In this document: positions 1-5,194 of the stretch, one piece after another
How positions within the stretch are numbered: the stretch's first letter is position 1
Layout: each line of letters opens with the position of its first letter
From: Planctomycetota bacterium
GTDB lineage: Bacteria; Planctomycetota; MHYJ01; WSZJ01; JACPWG01
Length of the DNA: 5,222 nucleotides
Direction: 5' to 3'
NCBI GenBank assembly: GCA_016220045.1
Contig: JACRIP010000664.1
Span: 1-5,222 of the forward strand
The notes under the pieces: generated by a model
Told to the model about the DNA's origin: nothing
Database searches by the model: none
Seen by the model: the letters and a program-made list of their open reading frames with translations, nothing else
Translations under genes and position numbers: made by a program

Positions 1-181
1 GCGCCGGGACGGCGGCGGTCGGCCCGGCGGCGCCGCCCGCGCCGGGCCCGGTCCGCTGGGCGAAGAGCGCCAGCAGCAGGAGGGCGACGATCCCAACGGC
101 CGCGGCCGCAGCCGCGGCGTACCCGAGCGCGCGCCCCGCCCCGCGCCCCCCGCCCGCCCATCCGCGCGCCGGGGCCGTCAT
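1..181 (-). CDS. N-terminal fragment of a membrane-anchored or exported protein (runs off the left edge)
   Basis: About 60 codons are visible from an ATG at 181 to the window edge, with no stop. This is the only ATG/GTG/TTG in this frame between the end of the upstream gene and 181, so the start is not ambiguous if the gene is real. The first 18 residues are rich in Gly and Arg. Residues about 19-41 form one hydrophobic stretch (Ala-rich, then VGIVALLLLALFA), followed by a Gly/Ala/Pro-rich linker. This fits a signal anchor or a long signal peptide with the main domain outside the cytoplasm, which lies beyond the window. Third codon positions are almost all G or C, as in the neighbours. The Shine-Dalgarno is poor (a G-run about 9 bases upstream). 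It starts 67 bases after the stop of the secreted peptidase-like gene, so co-transcription is possible, although a small hairpin lies between them. Function cannot be assigned. Confidence 0.45.
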   Translation of the reverse strand, partial: MTAPARGWAGGGRGAGRALGYAAAAAAAVGIVALLLLALFAQRTGPGAGGAAGPTAAVPA

Positions 182-222
182 GCGCGGCGCCCCCGACTCG
201 CGTCCGGCGTCGCGCCGCGATC

Positions 223-239
223 TTCCGGCGCATCCGGAA
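223..239 (-). other. Small perfect hairpin downstream of the peptidase-like gene
   Basis: TTCCGG (223-228) and CCGGAA (234-239) form a perfect 6-bp stem with a 5-base loop. It begins 9 bases after the stop codon at 249-251 on the minus strand. There is no T-run after it, so it does not qualify as a classic intrinsic terminator. It could be a weak terminator, an mRNA 3'-end stabiliser, or chance in GC-rich DNA. Confidence 0.3.
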
Positions 240-248
240 CGGCTGGAC

Positions 249-767
249 TCACGGGTTGCGCTTGAAACTGTAGAAGGTGCGCATGTCCTCGTACGGGCCG
301 TAGGTGATGTTGTGGCGCATCAGCGGCGCCTGGCCCCACTTCGAAACCATGGTGCCCGAGCCCTGGGATACCGCCGAATGGCTGCCGCTGGTGCCGCCCG
401 GATAGTAGACCTTGTCGCCGGCACGCGGATAGGACGCCGCATAGTAGGAATAGCTGCCGTCGCTCCAGTACTTCGACGGGCTGTTGATCCACACCGACGT
501 CGCGCGCTGCGCATACCAGGCATACGAGTGACAGTTGTAGCGGCGCGAACAACTCCCCACGCGCGTGGCGCGCGGGTAGGCGTCCGACCAGTACTCATTC
601 ATGGAAGCGACTTCGTCCGCCGACAGCTCCCAGGTCATGACGATCACCGACACCCGGCTGCCGCGCGGGGTCTTCACGGTGGCGTTGTAATCGGCGAGGG
701 CTACTCCCGCGCCCACGAACCACAGGATCGCGCCGACCCAACCGGCGCGCACCAGACGATGCTGCAT
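249..767 (-). CDS. Secreted NlpC/P60- or CHAP-like putative cysteine peptidase/amidase (172 aa)
   Basis: This is a small exported protein. Residues 1-25 are a signal peptide: MQHRLVR, a hydrophobic core, then the AxA cleavage motif ALA before Asp26. In the mature part a likely catalytic Cys79 sits in NCHSYAW (78-84) and a likely catalytic His130 in GSHSAV (128-133). Other landmarks are AGDKVYY (116-122) and SKWG (142-145). A Cys at the start of a helix followed by a His in a strand is the arrangement of papain-fold NlpC/P60 and CHAP enzymes, which cut cell-wall peptides or amide bonds. From memory, similar 'NCHSYAW ... GDKV-Y ... HSA' proteins are common in Bacilli and Clostridia. The ATG at 767 is chosen because GGGAG lies 6 bases upstream and the signal peptide starts there; a TTG 39 bases upstream gives a worse N-terminus. 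Sampled G+C is about 58-68%, lower than its neighbours. The peptidase assignment rests on motifs only; a non-enzymatic role is possible. Confidence 0.82.
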   Translation of the reverse strand: MQHRLVRAGWVGAILWFVGAGVALADYNATVKTPRGSRVSVIVMTWELSADEVASMNEYWSDAYPRATRVGSCSRRYNCHSYAWYAQRATSVWINSPSKYWSDGSYSYYAASYPRAGDKVYYPGGTSGSHSAVSQGSGTMVSKWGQAPLMRHNITYGPYEDMRTFYSFKRNP

Positions 768-773
768 GACCAA

Positions 774-778
774 CTCCC
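774..778 (-). promoter_or_regulatory. Ribosome binding site deciding the start of the peptidase-like gene
   Basis: Read on the minus strand, GGGAG stands 6 bases before the ATG at 767. It supports that ATG over the in-frame TTG at 806, which would add 13 residues in front of a well-formed signal peptide. Confidence 0.6.
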
Positions 779-927
779 GACGCAGGACCACTCCACAACC
801 ACGCAAACCAGATCTCGAGCCGTACCACTCAGCAAAATGAGGGCCGGACAGCGGCGCGCCGAGCTGTCAAGCGCAGGCCGGGATGGGGTCGCGCGCACAT
901 TCGCGAGCCGGGTCGGGACGTGCGTCA

Positions 928-968
928 ACTCATTTTCAGGCGGGGGGTTGGGACGATTGAGAATGAGT
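928..968. repeat. 11-bp inverted repeat in the intergenic region (possible operator)
   Basis: ACTCATTTTCA (928-938) and TGAGAATGAGT (958-968) are inverted copies with 10 of 11 positions matching, separated by 19 bases. The one mismatch would be a G-U pair in plus-strand RNA. The arms are A/T-rich inside very GC-rich DNA, which makes chance less likely than for a GC-only repeat. The right-hand arm in the minus-strand direction abuts the TTGACG candidate -35 box, so a regulator site is possible. The half-site spacing (about 30 bases centre to centre, near three helix turns) would allow binding of two dimers or a looped tetramer. It matches no operator I can name with confidence. Confidence 0.35.
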
Positions 969-1036
969 GCCGCGCGGCAGCGGCGAGGCGCGGCCAAGGG
1001 GGGCACGCGGCGGCTGGTGCGGGCGCGGGCGGGTTC

Positions 1037-1051
1037 GTTCGGTTTCCGAAC
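1037..1051 (-). other. Short perfect hairpin after the metallophosphoesterase gene
   Basis: GTTCGG (1037-1042) and CCGAAC (1046-1051) form a 6-bp stem with a 3-base loop. It starts 10 bases after the TAA stop of the last operon gene. There is no T-run in the minus-strand direction, so it is at best an imperfect terminator. It marks the likely 3' end of the operon transcript. Confidence 0.35.
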
Positions 1052-1061
1052 AGTTTCCGCC

Positions 1062-2147
1062 TTACATGTCAAGTCGGCTTGGCACGGGGGAAAGGGGGGA
1101 CGGCCGCCGCCACCCCCACCAGGCCGCCGCCGCGAGCAGCACGCCGTAGACGATCAGCCCCCGCCCATGCCGCACGCACCACTCCCCCGCGTCCACTCCC
1201 GCCTTCTCCTCCACTATGCTCCAGTCGAAGACCGGTTGCGCCGCCGCAAAATACTCCTCCTCGACCCGCTCCCCCTTCACCCGCACCACCGCCCCCGCCA
1301 CCGGCGGCTCCCCCGGCTCCTCCTTCGACCGCCCCCCCAGCACCAGGTGCGTCGTCCCCCCCGCCCGATAGCGCCGCACGCCGTGCGCATGTCCCGAAAA
1401 AAAGAAATCCACACCGTGGCGCGCAAAGATCTCCAGGAGGAGCGGGAACTCGTCCGGGTCGAGCCGCGCCCGCGCCGGCACCGCCAGATAGTCGACGATC
1501 GGCCGGTGCGCGATCGCGAACACGTGCCGCGCCCGCGGCGCCCGCGCCGCCAGCTCCCGGTCCAGCCACGCCCGCTGCTCCCCGTCCGGCAGGTAAATGC
1601 CGTTGTTGAGCACCAGGAAAAGCGAGTTCCCGTACTCGAAGGCCGTGTAGTCGCGCGCGAACGCCCGCCGGAAGAGCGGCAGACCCGGGTTGCCCGGCGC
1701 GCCCAGGTCGTGATTGCCGGGCGCGATGAAGACCGGCACCGACACCGCCGCGGCGCGCATCTGGCTCAGGAAAAAGCCGTATTCGCGCGCCGCCGGGGAG
1801 CCCACCAGGTCGCCGCCGAGCAGCACGAAGCGCACGTCGCGATCGCTCGTCGCGCGCGCCAGCGCCGCCCGGAAGCACCCCAGGCCGCGGCTGTCGAGGT
1901 TGTTGACGTCGCCGATCACCGCGAAGGCGAAGGGTTCGTCCGCGGCGCACGCCCGCAGTCGCGCCACGACCGCCTCCCCGTTGCCGACTCCGGGTAGGGG
2001 CTCCACCTGATCGAAGGCCCGCCCGTACCACCCCGCCGCCGCCGCCGCCGCCGCGATCAGCGCCGCGCCCGCCGCCACGAACCAACGCGCCGCCGCCCGC
2101 GCCGCCCCCGCCGCCCGCTCTCCCCGCGTCGCGCTCGCCGTCGTCAC
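1062..2147 (-). CDS. Membrane-anchored calcineurin-like metallophosphoesterase (361 aa)
   Basis: It is a predicted metal-dependent phosphoesterase of the calcineurin-like superfamily, held in the membrane by a helix at each end (about residues 22-40 and 330-346). Positive charges before the first helix and the RR after the second suggest both ends are cytoplasmic and the catalytic domain is outside. Core motifs appear in family order: GDVNN (79-83), GGDLV (111-115), GNHD (144-147), AHRP (213-216) and GHAH (252-255). These supply Asp80, Asp113, Asn145, His146, His214, His253 and His255. The usual D-x-H of the first motif is D-x-N here (Asn82), so a bimetal site could be altered. The substrate is unknown: nucleotide, phospholipid, phosphoprotein and sugar phosphate are all possible. 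The start is the GTG at 2147; its GTGA overlaps the kinase stop by 4 bases, which implies translational coupling. The frame stays open far upstream inside the kinase gene, but that stretch reads as a shadow rich in Gly, Ala and Arg. Confidence 0.92.
   Translation of the reverse strand: MTTASATRGERAAGAARAAARWFVAAGAALIAAAAAAAGWYGRAFDQVEPLPGVGNGEAVVARLRACAADEPFAFAVIGDVNNLDSRGLGCFRAALARATSDRDVRFVLLGGDLVGSPAAREYGFFLSQMRAAAVSVPVFIAPGNHDLGAPGNPGLPLFRRAFARDYTAFEYGNSLFLVLNNGIYLPDGEQRAWLDRELAARAPRARHVFAIAHRPIVDYLAVPARARLDPDEFPLLLEIFARHGVDFFFSGHAHGVRRYRAGGTTHLVLGGRSKEEPGEPPVAGAVVRVKGERVEEEYFAAAQPVFDWSIVEEKAGVDAGEWCVRHGRGLIVYGVLLAAAAWWGWRRPSPLSPVPSRLDM
2034..2054. repeat. (GCG)7 triplet repeat inside the metallophosphoesterase gene
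   Basis: Seven perfect GCG codons in a row on the minus strand encode Ala32-Ala38, in the middle of the N-terminal membrane helix. Such tracts can gain or lose units by polymerase slippage. A change of one unit would keep the frame and only alter helix length. Confidence 0.8.
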
Positions 2148-4642
2148 CGACCGGCCCCGCCCGCCGCCGCCGGCGCGTTCCCGGCCGCCGTCTCGCCCGG
2201 ATTCGCCGCGGCGCCGTTCGGCCCGTCGAGCGCCGCCGCCGCCCGCGCCGCCATCAGGATCTGCTGCACGCGCGCCACCTCGAACGGCTTCTGCAGGATC
2301 TCGTCCGCGTACTCCGTCGCCTTCGCTTCGTCCGGCTCCGACAGCGCGTTGCCGATCACCAGCACGAGGTGCGCGCCCGGCTTGAGATCGCGGATCGCCG
2401 CCAGCGTCTTGAACCCCTCCCCCAGCCCGGCGTGCGCCACGTCCACGAAGATCACCGCAAAGGACGTATCGCGGCAGTGGGAAAGCGCCTCGTCCCCGCG
2501 CGAGGTGATCACCCGATCCATGCCGTCGAGCAGCGTGGTCCAGAGGTCGACCATCGCCGTGCCCTCTTCCAGCACCAGCACCGGCAGGCGCGCCGGCGCC
2601 GCGGCCCGGCCCGCCGCCGGCGGCGGAGTCGGCGCCAGCGGCTGCGAGGGCCGCTCCTCGCTGTGGATGCCCAGCTTGATCGTGAACGTCGTCCCCTTCC
2701 CTTCCTCGCTCTCGCAGGTGAGCGCGCCGCCCTGGCTGCGGATGATGTTGAACGAATTGTAGAGCCCGAGCCCGGTCCCCTTCTTGCCGCCGCCCGCGCC
2801 CTCCTTGGTCGTGAAGAAGGGCTGGAACAGGTTGCGCAGGTGCTCCTGCTTGATCCCCACGCCGGTATCCACGAAGCGCAGCGAAACGTCCCGCTCGGTG
2901 GCCTCGACCGACAGGGTCAGCGTTCCCCCCTGCGGCATCGCCTCGCGCGCGTTCAGGAGCAGATTCAGGAACACGTTCTGCACCAGTCCGGCGTTCACCT
3001 GAACCCCCGGCGCCGACGTGTAGAGCTTGTTCACCTTGATGTTGCACAGCGCCAGCTCGCTCGCCACCAGGTCGAGCACGTTGTCCAGCACCTTGCAGAC
3101 GTCCACCACCTCCAGCACGTCGTCGCGCCGCCGCGCATAGGTCAGGAGCGAATTCGTGATCGTGATCGCGTGCTTCGCGTGCGTCAGGGTCGCGTGCACC
3201 AGCTTGTCCTTCGCCGAGGGGTTCAGGCTGGCGAGCTGCGCGAACCCGTACATCGGCGCCAGCAGGTTGCGGAAATCGTGGGAGATCCCCGCCGCCAGGA
3301 GCCCGAGCGACGCCATCTTCTCCTGCTGCACCAACTGGTTTTCCAGGTTGCGCCGGTCGGTGATGTCGATCAGCATGCCGGCGAAGCCGACGTGGTTGCC
3401 CGAGGTGTCGAAGAACTTCTTGAGGCTCAGGTTGCCGAGGAACTGGCTGGCGTCGCGCCGGCGGAATTCGAGATCGGCCTCGAAGGATCCGCCCTTCGCG
3501 GCGGTGAGCAGGCCGGGCGCCATGTCCGGCTGCGCCAGGAGGAGCGCGAGGGAATCGCGGCCGACCACCGCCTGCGTGGGGTAGCCGAAGAGCCGTTCGC
3601 AATGCTCGGCCCAGATCGTGAAGCGCCCCTCGAGGTCGGTCACGAAGATGCCCACCGGCACGTGGGAAAGGACGTAATCGAGCTGGTGCCCGACCGCCTG
3701 GGCGCGCGAGGCCAGCATCTTTTTTTCGATCAGCGTGCCGAGGATGGAGGCCATGGCCGCGAGGATTTCCAGGTCGGGCTTGGCGAAGCGATCGACGACG
3801 CTGGTGGAATCGAGGTAGATGACGCCCAGGATGCACTTCTCGGCCTCGATGGGCACGCACATCACGGACTGGATGCCCTGCATGAGGACGGAGCGGGTCG
3901 CGTGGGCGGTCTGGCTGGGCGTGCCGAAGGAGGTGAGGATGGACACGCCCTCGTTGAAGCAGGTGTCCACGATGGTCTGGGAAATGACCATTTTTTCCGC
4001 GGACTTGGCTTCGCGGCGGCGCATGATCTCGAGCTGGGAGAATTCGCCGGGGGCGCCGTAGAGCACGATGGCGCCGCGGTCGGCGTCGAGGGCCGTGAGG
4101 GCGATGTCGAGCGAGCGCTCGAGCACGACGCGCACGTCGCTTTCCTGGTGCGTCAGGGTGACGATGCGGTAGAAGGCGTCGAGCGCGCTCTTGAGTTTCT
4201 GGACTTCGGGCGTGGACTCGGGCGAACCCAGGATGCCGGAGAGGCCGCGGCCGCGGAGCTGGAACTTGTCGCAGACCGAGGCCTCGCTCTTCTGCCAGGC
4301 GTCGCGGACGCGGATGACCTCGGTATCGGGCTTGGGGTAGGGGGTATCGGGGAGGCGGTGGTACTGGAGGGCGGTCTCGCCGATGACGATGACGTCGCCG
4401 TCGGTGAGGGGGCGGTGGGTGATGCGGGTGCCGTTGACGAAGGTGCCGTTGCGGCTGCGCACGTCGGTGGCCATGTCGACGTTGCCGCTGCGTTCGATCT
4501 GGCAGTGCATGCCGGAGACGCAGACGTCGTTGAAGCGCAGGTTCGCATCGGTGTTGCGGCCGATGAGGAAGGCGCCCTTTTCGGGCAGGAGGAAGGCTTC
4601 GCCGACCCCTTCGCCGCGGATGATGCGCAGCTCGGCCTTCAT
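2144..4642 (-). CDS. Cytoplasmic hybrid histidine kinase: FHA-GAF-PAS-HisKA-HATPase-REC (832 aa)
   Basis: A multi-input sensor kinase with no signal peptide or membrane helix. The FHA domain (about 5-96) keeps the phosphothreonine-binding marks GRN (28-30), Ser43, His46 and NGTFVNG (65-71). A GAF domain (about 150-308) and a PAS domain (about 318-428, ending in DITDRR) follow. The dimerisation domain has phospho-acceptor His455 in ISHDFRNLL. The ATPase domain has the N box (Asn564), DTGVGI (592-597), FQPFFTTK (607-613 region) and GTGLGL (622-627). After a Pro/Ala linker comes a receiver (about 687-797) with acidic Glu692/Glu693, acceptor Asp734 and Lys785; the conserved Thr/Ser is Gly764. An Ala/Gly-rich tail closes the protein. 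The ATG at 4642 overlaps the upstream stop (ATGA) and begins the FHA strand directly; an in-frame upstream start would add 22 unlikely residues. FHA suggests recruitment to a Thr-phosphorylated partner, thus cross-talk with Ser/Thr kinases. The signal and the output target are unknown. Confidence 0.96.
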   Translation of the reverse strand: MKAELRIIRGEGVGEAFLLPEKGAFLIGRNTDANLRFNDVCVSGMHCQIERSGNVDMATDVRSRNGTFVNGTRITHRPLTDGDVIVIGETALQYHRLPDTPYPKPDTEVIRVRDAWQKSEASVCDKFQLRGRGLSGILGSPESTPEVQKLKSALDAFYRIVTLTHQESDVRVVLERSLDIALTALDADRGAIVLYGAPGEFSQLEIMRRREAKSAEKMVISQTIVDTCFNEGVSILTSFGTPSQTAHATRSVLMQGIQSVMCVPIEAEKCILGVIYLDSTSVVDRFAKPDLEILAAMASILGTLIEKKMLASRAQAVGHQLDYVLSHVPVGIFVTDLEGRFTIWAEHCERLFGYPTQAVVGRDSLALLLAQPDMAPGLLTAAKGGSFEADLEFRRRDASQFLGNLSLKKFFDTSGNHVGFAGMLIDITDRRNLENQLVQQEKMASLGLLAAGISHDFRNLLAPMYGFAQLASLNPSAKDKLVHATLTHAKHAITITNSLLTYARRRDDVLEVVDVCKVLDNVLDLVASELALCNIKVNKLYTSAPGVQVNAGLVQNVFLNLLLNAREAMPQGGTLTLSVEATERDVSLRFVDTGVGIKQEHLRNLFQPFFTTKEGAGGGKKGTGLGLYNSFNIIRSQGGALTCESEEGKGTTFTIKLGIHSEERPSQPLAPTPPPAAGRAAAPARLPVLVLEEGTAMVDLWTTLLDGMDRVITSRGDEALSHCRDTSFAVIFVDVAHAGLGEGFKTLAAIRDLKPGAHLVLVIGNALSEPDEAKATEYADEILQKPFEVARVQQILMAARAAAALDGPNGAAANPGETAAGNAPAAAGGAGR

Positions 4643-5001
4643 GGCTGCTTCTTCTCGTGGACGTGGAGGAGCCACCAGAGGAGCCAGCCGAGGAGGACCA
4701 TGCCGCACGCGATGGCGGCGATCTCCCAGCCGTAGATGCCGGCCATCTGGGCCTGTTCGGGAGATTCCCCGATGCGGGCGAGCTCCTCGGGAGTGAGCTG
4801 GACGATGCGCGCCTCGGCCTCAGGGGCGGAGAGTCCGAGCCCGGCGAGGCGCTCGGCGACCTGCGCCTCGGCGGCGGGCGCGGCGGCGCTTTCGGCGACC
4901 GGGGCGGTGGCGATGAAGTCGGCCGCGGCGCCGGGCGCCGTGGCGATCAGGACCGCGCCGAGCACGGCCAGATGGAGTCCCACGGGAAGGACGGTGCGCA
5001 T
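4639..5001 (-). CDS. Small exported single-helix membrane protein, PA2779 (DUF6627)-like (120 aa)
   Basis: Residues 1-27 are a signal peptide (MRTVLPV, hydrophobic core, AAA before Asp28). An Ala-rich spacer (29-48) follows. The segment about 46-78 (AEAQVAERLAGLG, then a run ending LTPEELARI) resembles the PA2779 family, in which a 'LGV-ps-EA-aRva-LtdeE' stretch precedes a C-terminal membrane helix. Here that helix is about residues 93-112 and Trp-rich, ending in HVHEKKQP. The family is of unknown function, and this assignment is from remembered pattern, so it is tentative. If the signal peptide is cleaved, the middle part lies outside the cytoplasm and the charged tail inside. The start is the ATG at 5001 because GGAGGG stands 5 bases before it; the ATG at 5019 lacks such a site. 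It is the first gene after the promoter, and its stop overlaps the kinase start by 4 bases, suggesting it works with the kinase, for instance as a membrane partner. Confidence 0.85.
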   Translation of the reverse strand: MRTVLPVGLHLAVLGAVLIATAPGAAADFIATAPVAESAAAPAAEAQVAERLAGLGLSAPEAEARIVQLTPEELARIGESPEQAQMAGIYGWEIAAIACGMVLLGWLLWWLLHVHEKKQP

Positions 5002-5006
5002 AGAGA

Positions 5007-5012
5007 CCCTCC
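5007..5012 (-). promoter_or_regulatory. Strong ribosome binding site of the first operon gene
   Basis: GGAGGG on the minus strand, 5 bases before the ATG at 5001, is close to a perfect Shine-Dalgarno. It places the start at 5001 rather than at the in-frame ATG at 5019. The kinase and phosphatase genes have only weak sites of their own, so this may be the main ribosome entry point of the operon. Confidence 0.8.
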
Positions 5013-5035
5013 GTAGCATCGAAGTACAGCCGTCT

Positions 5036-5065
5036 TCTTTAGCACGGGCGGCGCGGCCGTGTCAA
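5036..5065 (-). promoter_or_regulatory. Sigma70-type promoter of the three-gene operon
   Basis: On the minus strand a perfect -35 box TTGACA (5065-5060) is followed after 18 bases by TAAAGA (5041-5036), preceded by TG one base away (extended -10, TGCTAAAGA). The -10 box matches only 3 of 6 positions, but the extended TG and the perfect -35 compensate. Transcription would start near 5029, leaving an untranslated leader of about 28 bases before the ATG at 5001. Confidence 0.62.
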
Positions 5066-5076
5066 GGAAGGGGCGC

Positions 5077-5124
5077 AGGGCCACGGGGGCCGGGGCTCTT
5101 CGGGGTTCCCCGCGTTGTGGCCCT
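5077..5124. repeat. 8-bp inverted repeat with nested arms upstream of the operon promoter
   Basis: AGGGCCAC (5077-5084) and GTGGCCCT (5117-5124) are perfect inverted copies. Inside them CGGGG (5091-5095) and CCCCG (5108-5112) can pair as well. The element ends 12 bases upstream of the -35 box. There is no T-run on either side, so it is not an ordinary intrinsic terminator. It could be the end of an upstream transcript, a regulator site or part of a structured RNA. Confidence 0.4.
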
Positions 5125-5133
5125 TCGTAGCTC

Positions 5134-5160
5134 TGCACCCCCGCTTCGTGGTCGGGTGCA
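5134..5160. repeat. 7-bp inverted repeat upstream of the operon promoter
   Basis: TGCACCC (5134-5140) and GGGTGCA (5154-5160) are perfect inverted copies with a 13-base loop. It is the middle one of three consecutive stem-loops between 5077 and 5194. Confidence 0.4.
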
Positions 5161-5170
5161 TGTCCGGTAT

Positions 5171-5194
5171 TGCGGCTCGACCGTACCAGCCGCA
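5171..5194. repeat. 7-bp inverted repeat near the right edge
   Basis: TGCGGCT (5171-5177) and AGCCGCA (5188-5194) are perfect inverted copies with a 10-base loop. An alternative pairing, GGTA (5166-5169) with TACC (5184-5187) plus CGG with CCG inside, competes with it. No gene with convincing codon use covers 5066-5222. Confidence 0.38.

Larger units (their letters stand above)
768..1061. other. Intergenic region, probable promoter region of the peptidase-like gene
   Basis: No convincing gene lies in these 294 bases. They separate the three-gene operon from the downstream peptidase-like gene and should hold its promoter. Two candidate -35 boxes are visible on the minus strand. One is a perfect TTGACA (870-865) with no acceptable -10 box at 16-18 bases. 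The other is TTGACG (928-923), followed after 18 bases by GCGAAT (904-899), a 3/6 match to TATAAT. Neither is strong, so the promoter may use another sigma factor or an activator. Two inverted repeats in the region are listed separately. The part next to the gene (about 781-840) is visibly richer in A/T than the rest. Confidence 0.4.

Noticed and set aside
865..870. Perfect TTGACA on the minus strand as the -35 of the peptidase-like gene
   Set aside because: No acceptable -10 box lies 16-18 bases downstream; the sequence there is CCGGCC-like. Kept only as a remark in the intergenic entry.
180..1997. 605-codon open frame on the plus strand
   Set aside because: It runs antisense to the peptidase-like and metallophosphoesterase genes; the product is Arg/Pro/His-rich low-complexity sequence, as expected of a shadow frame in GC-rich DNA.
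2148..3860. Long upstream extension of the metallophosphoesterase frame, or a giant fusion protein
   Set aside because: The extension overlaps the kinase gene in another frame and reads as Gly/Ala/Arg-rich filler. The GTG at 2147 overlapping the kinase stop is the natural start.
2369..4735. 788-codon open frame on the plus strand
   Set aside because: It is antisense to the kinase gene. The product is a compositional shadow rich in His, Arg, Glu and Val with no domain, while the minus strand encodes a full multi-domain kinase.
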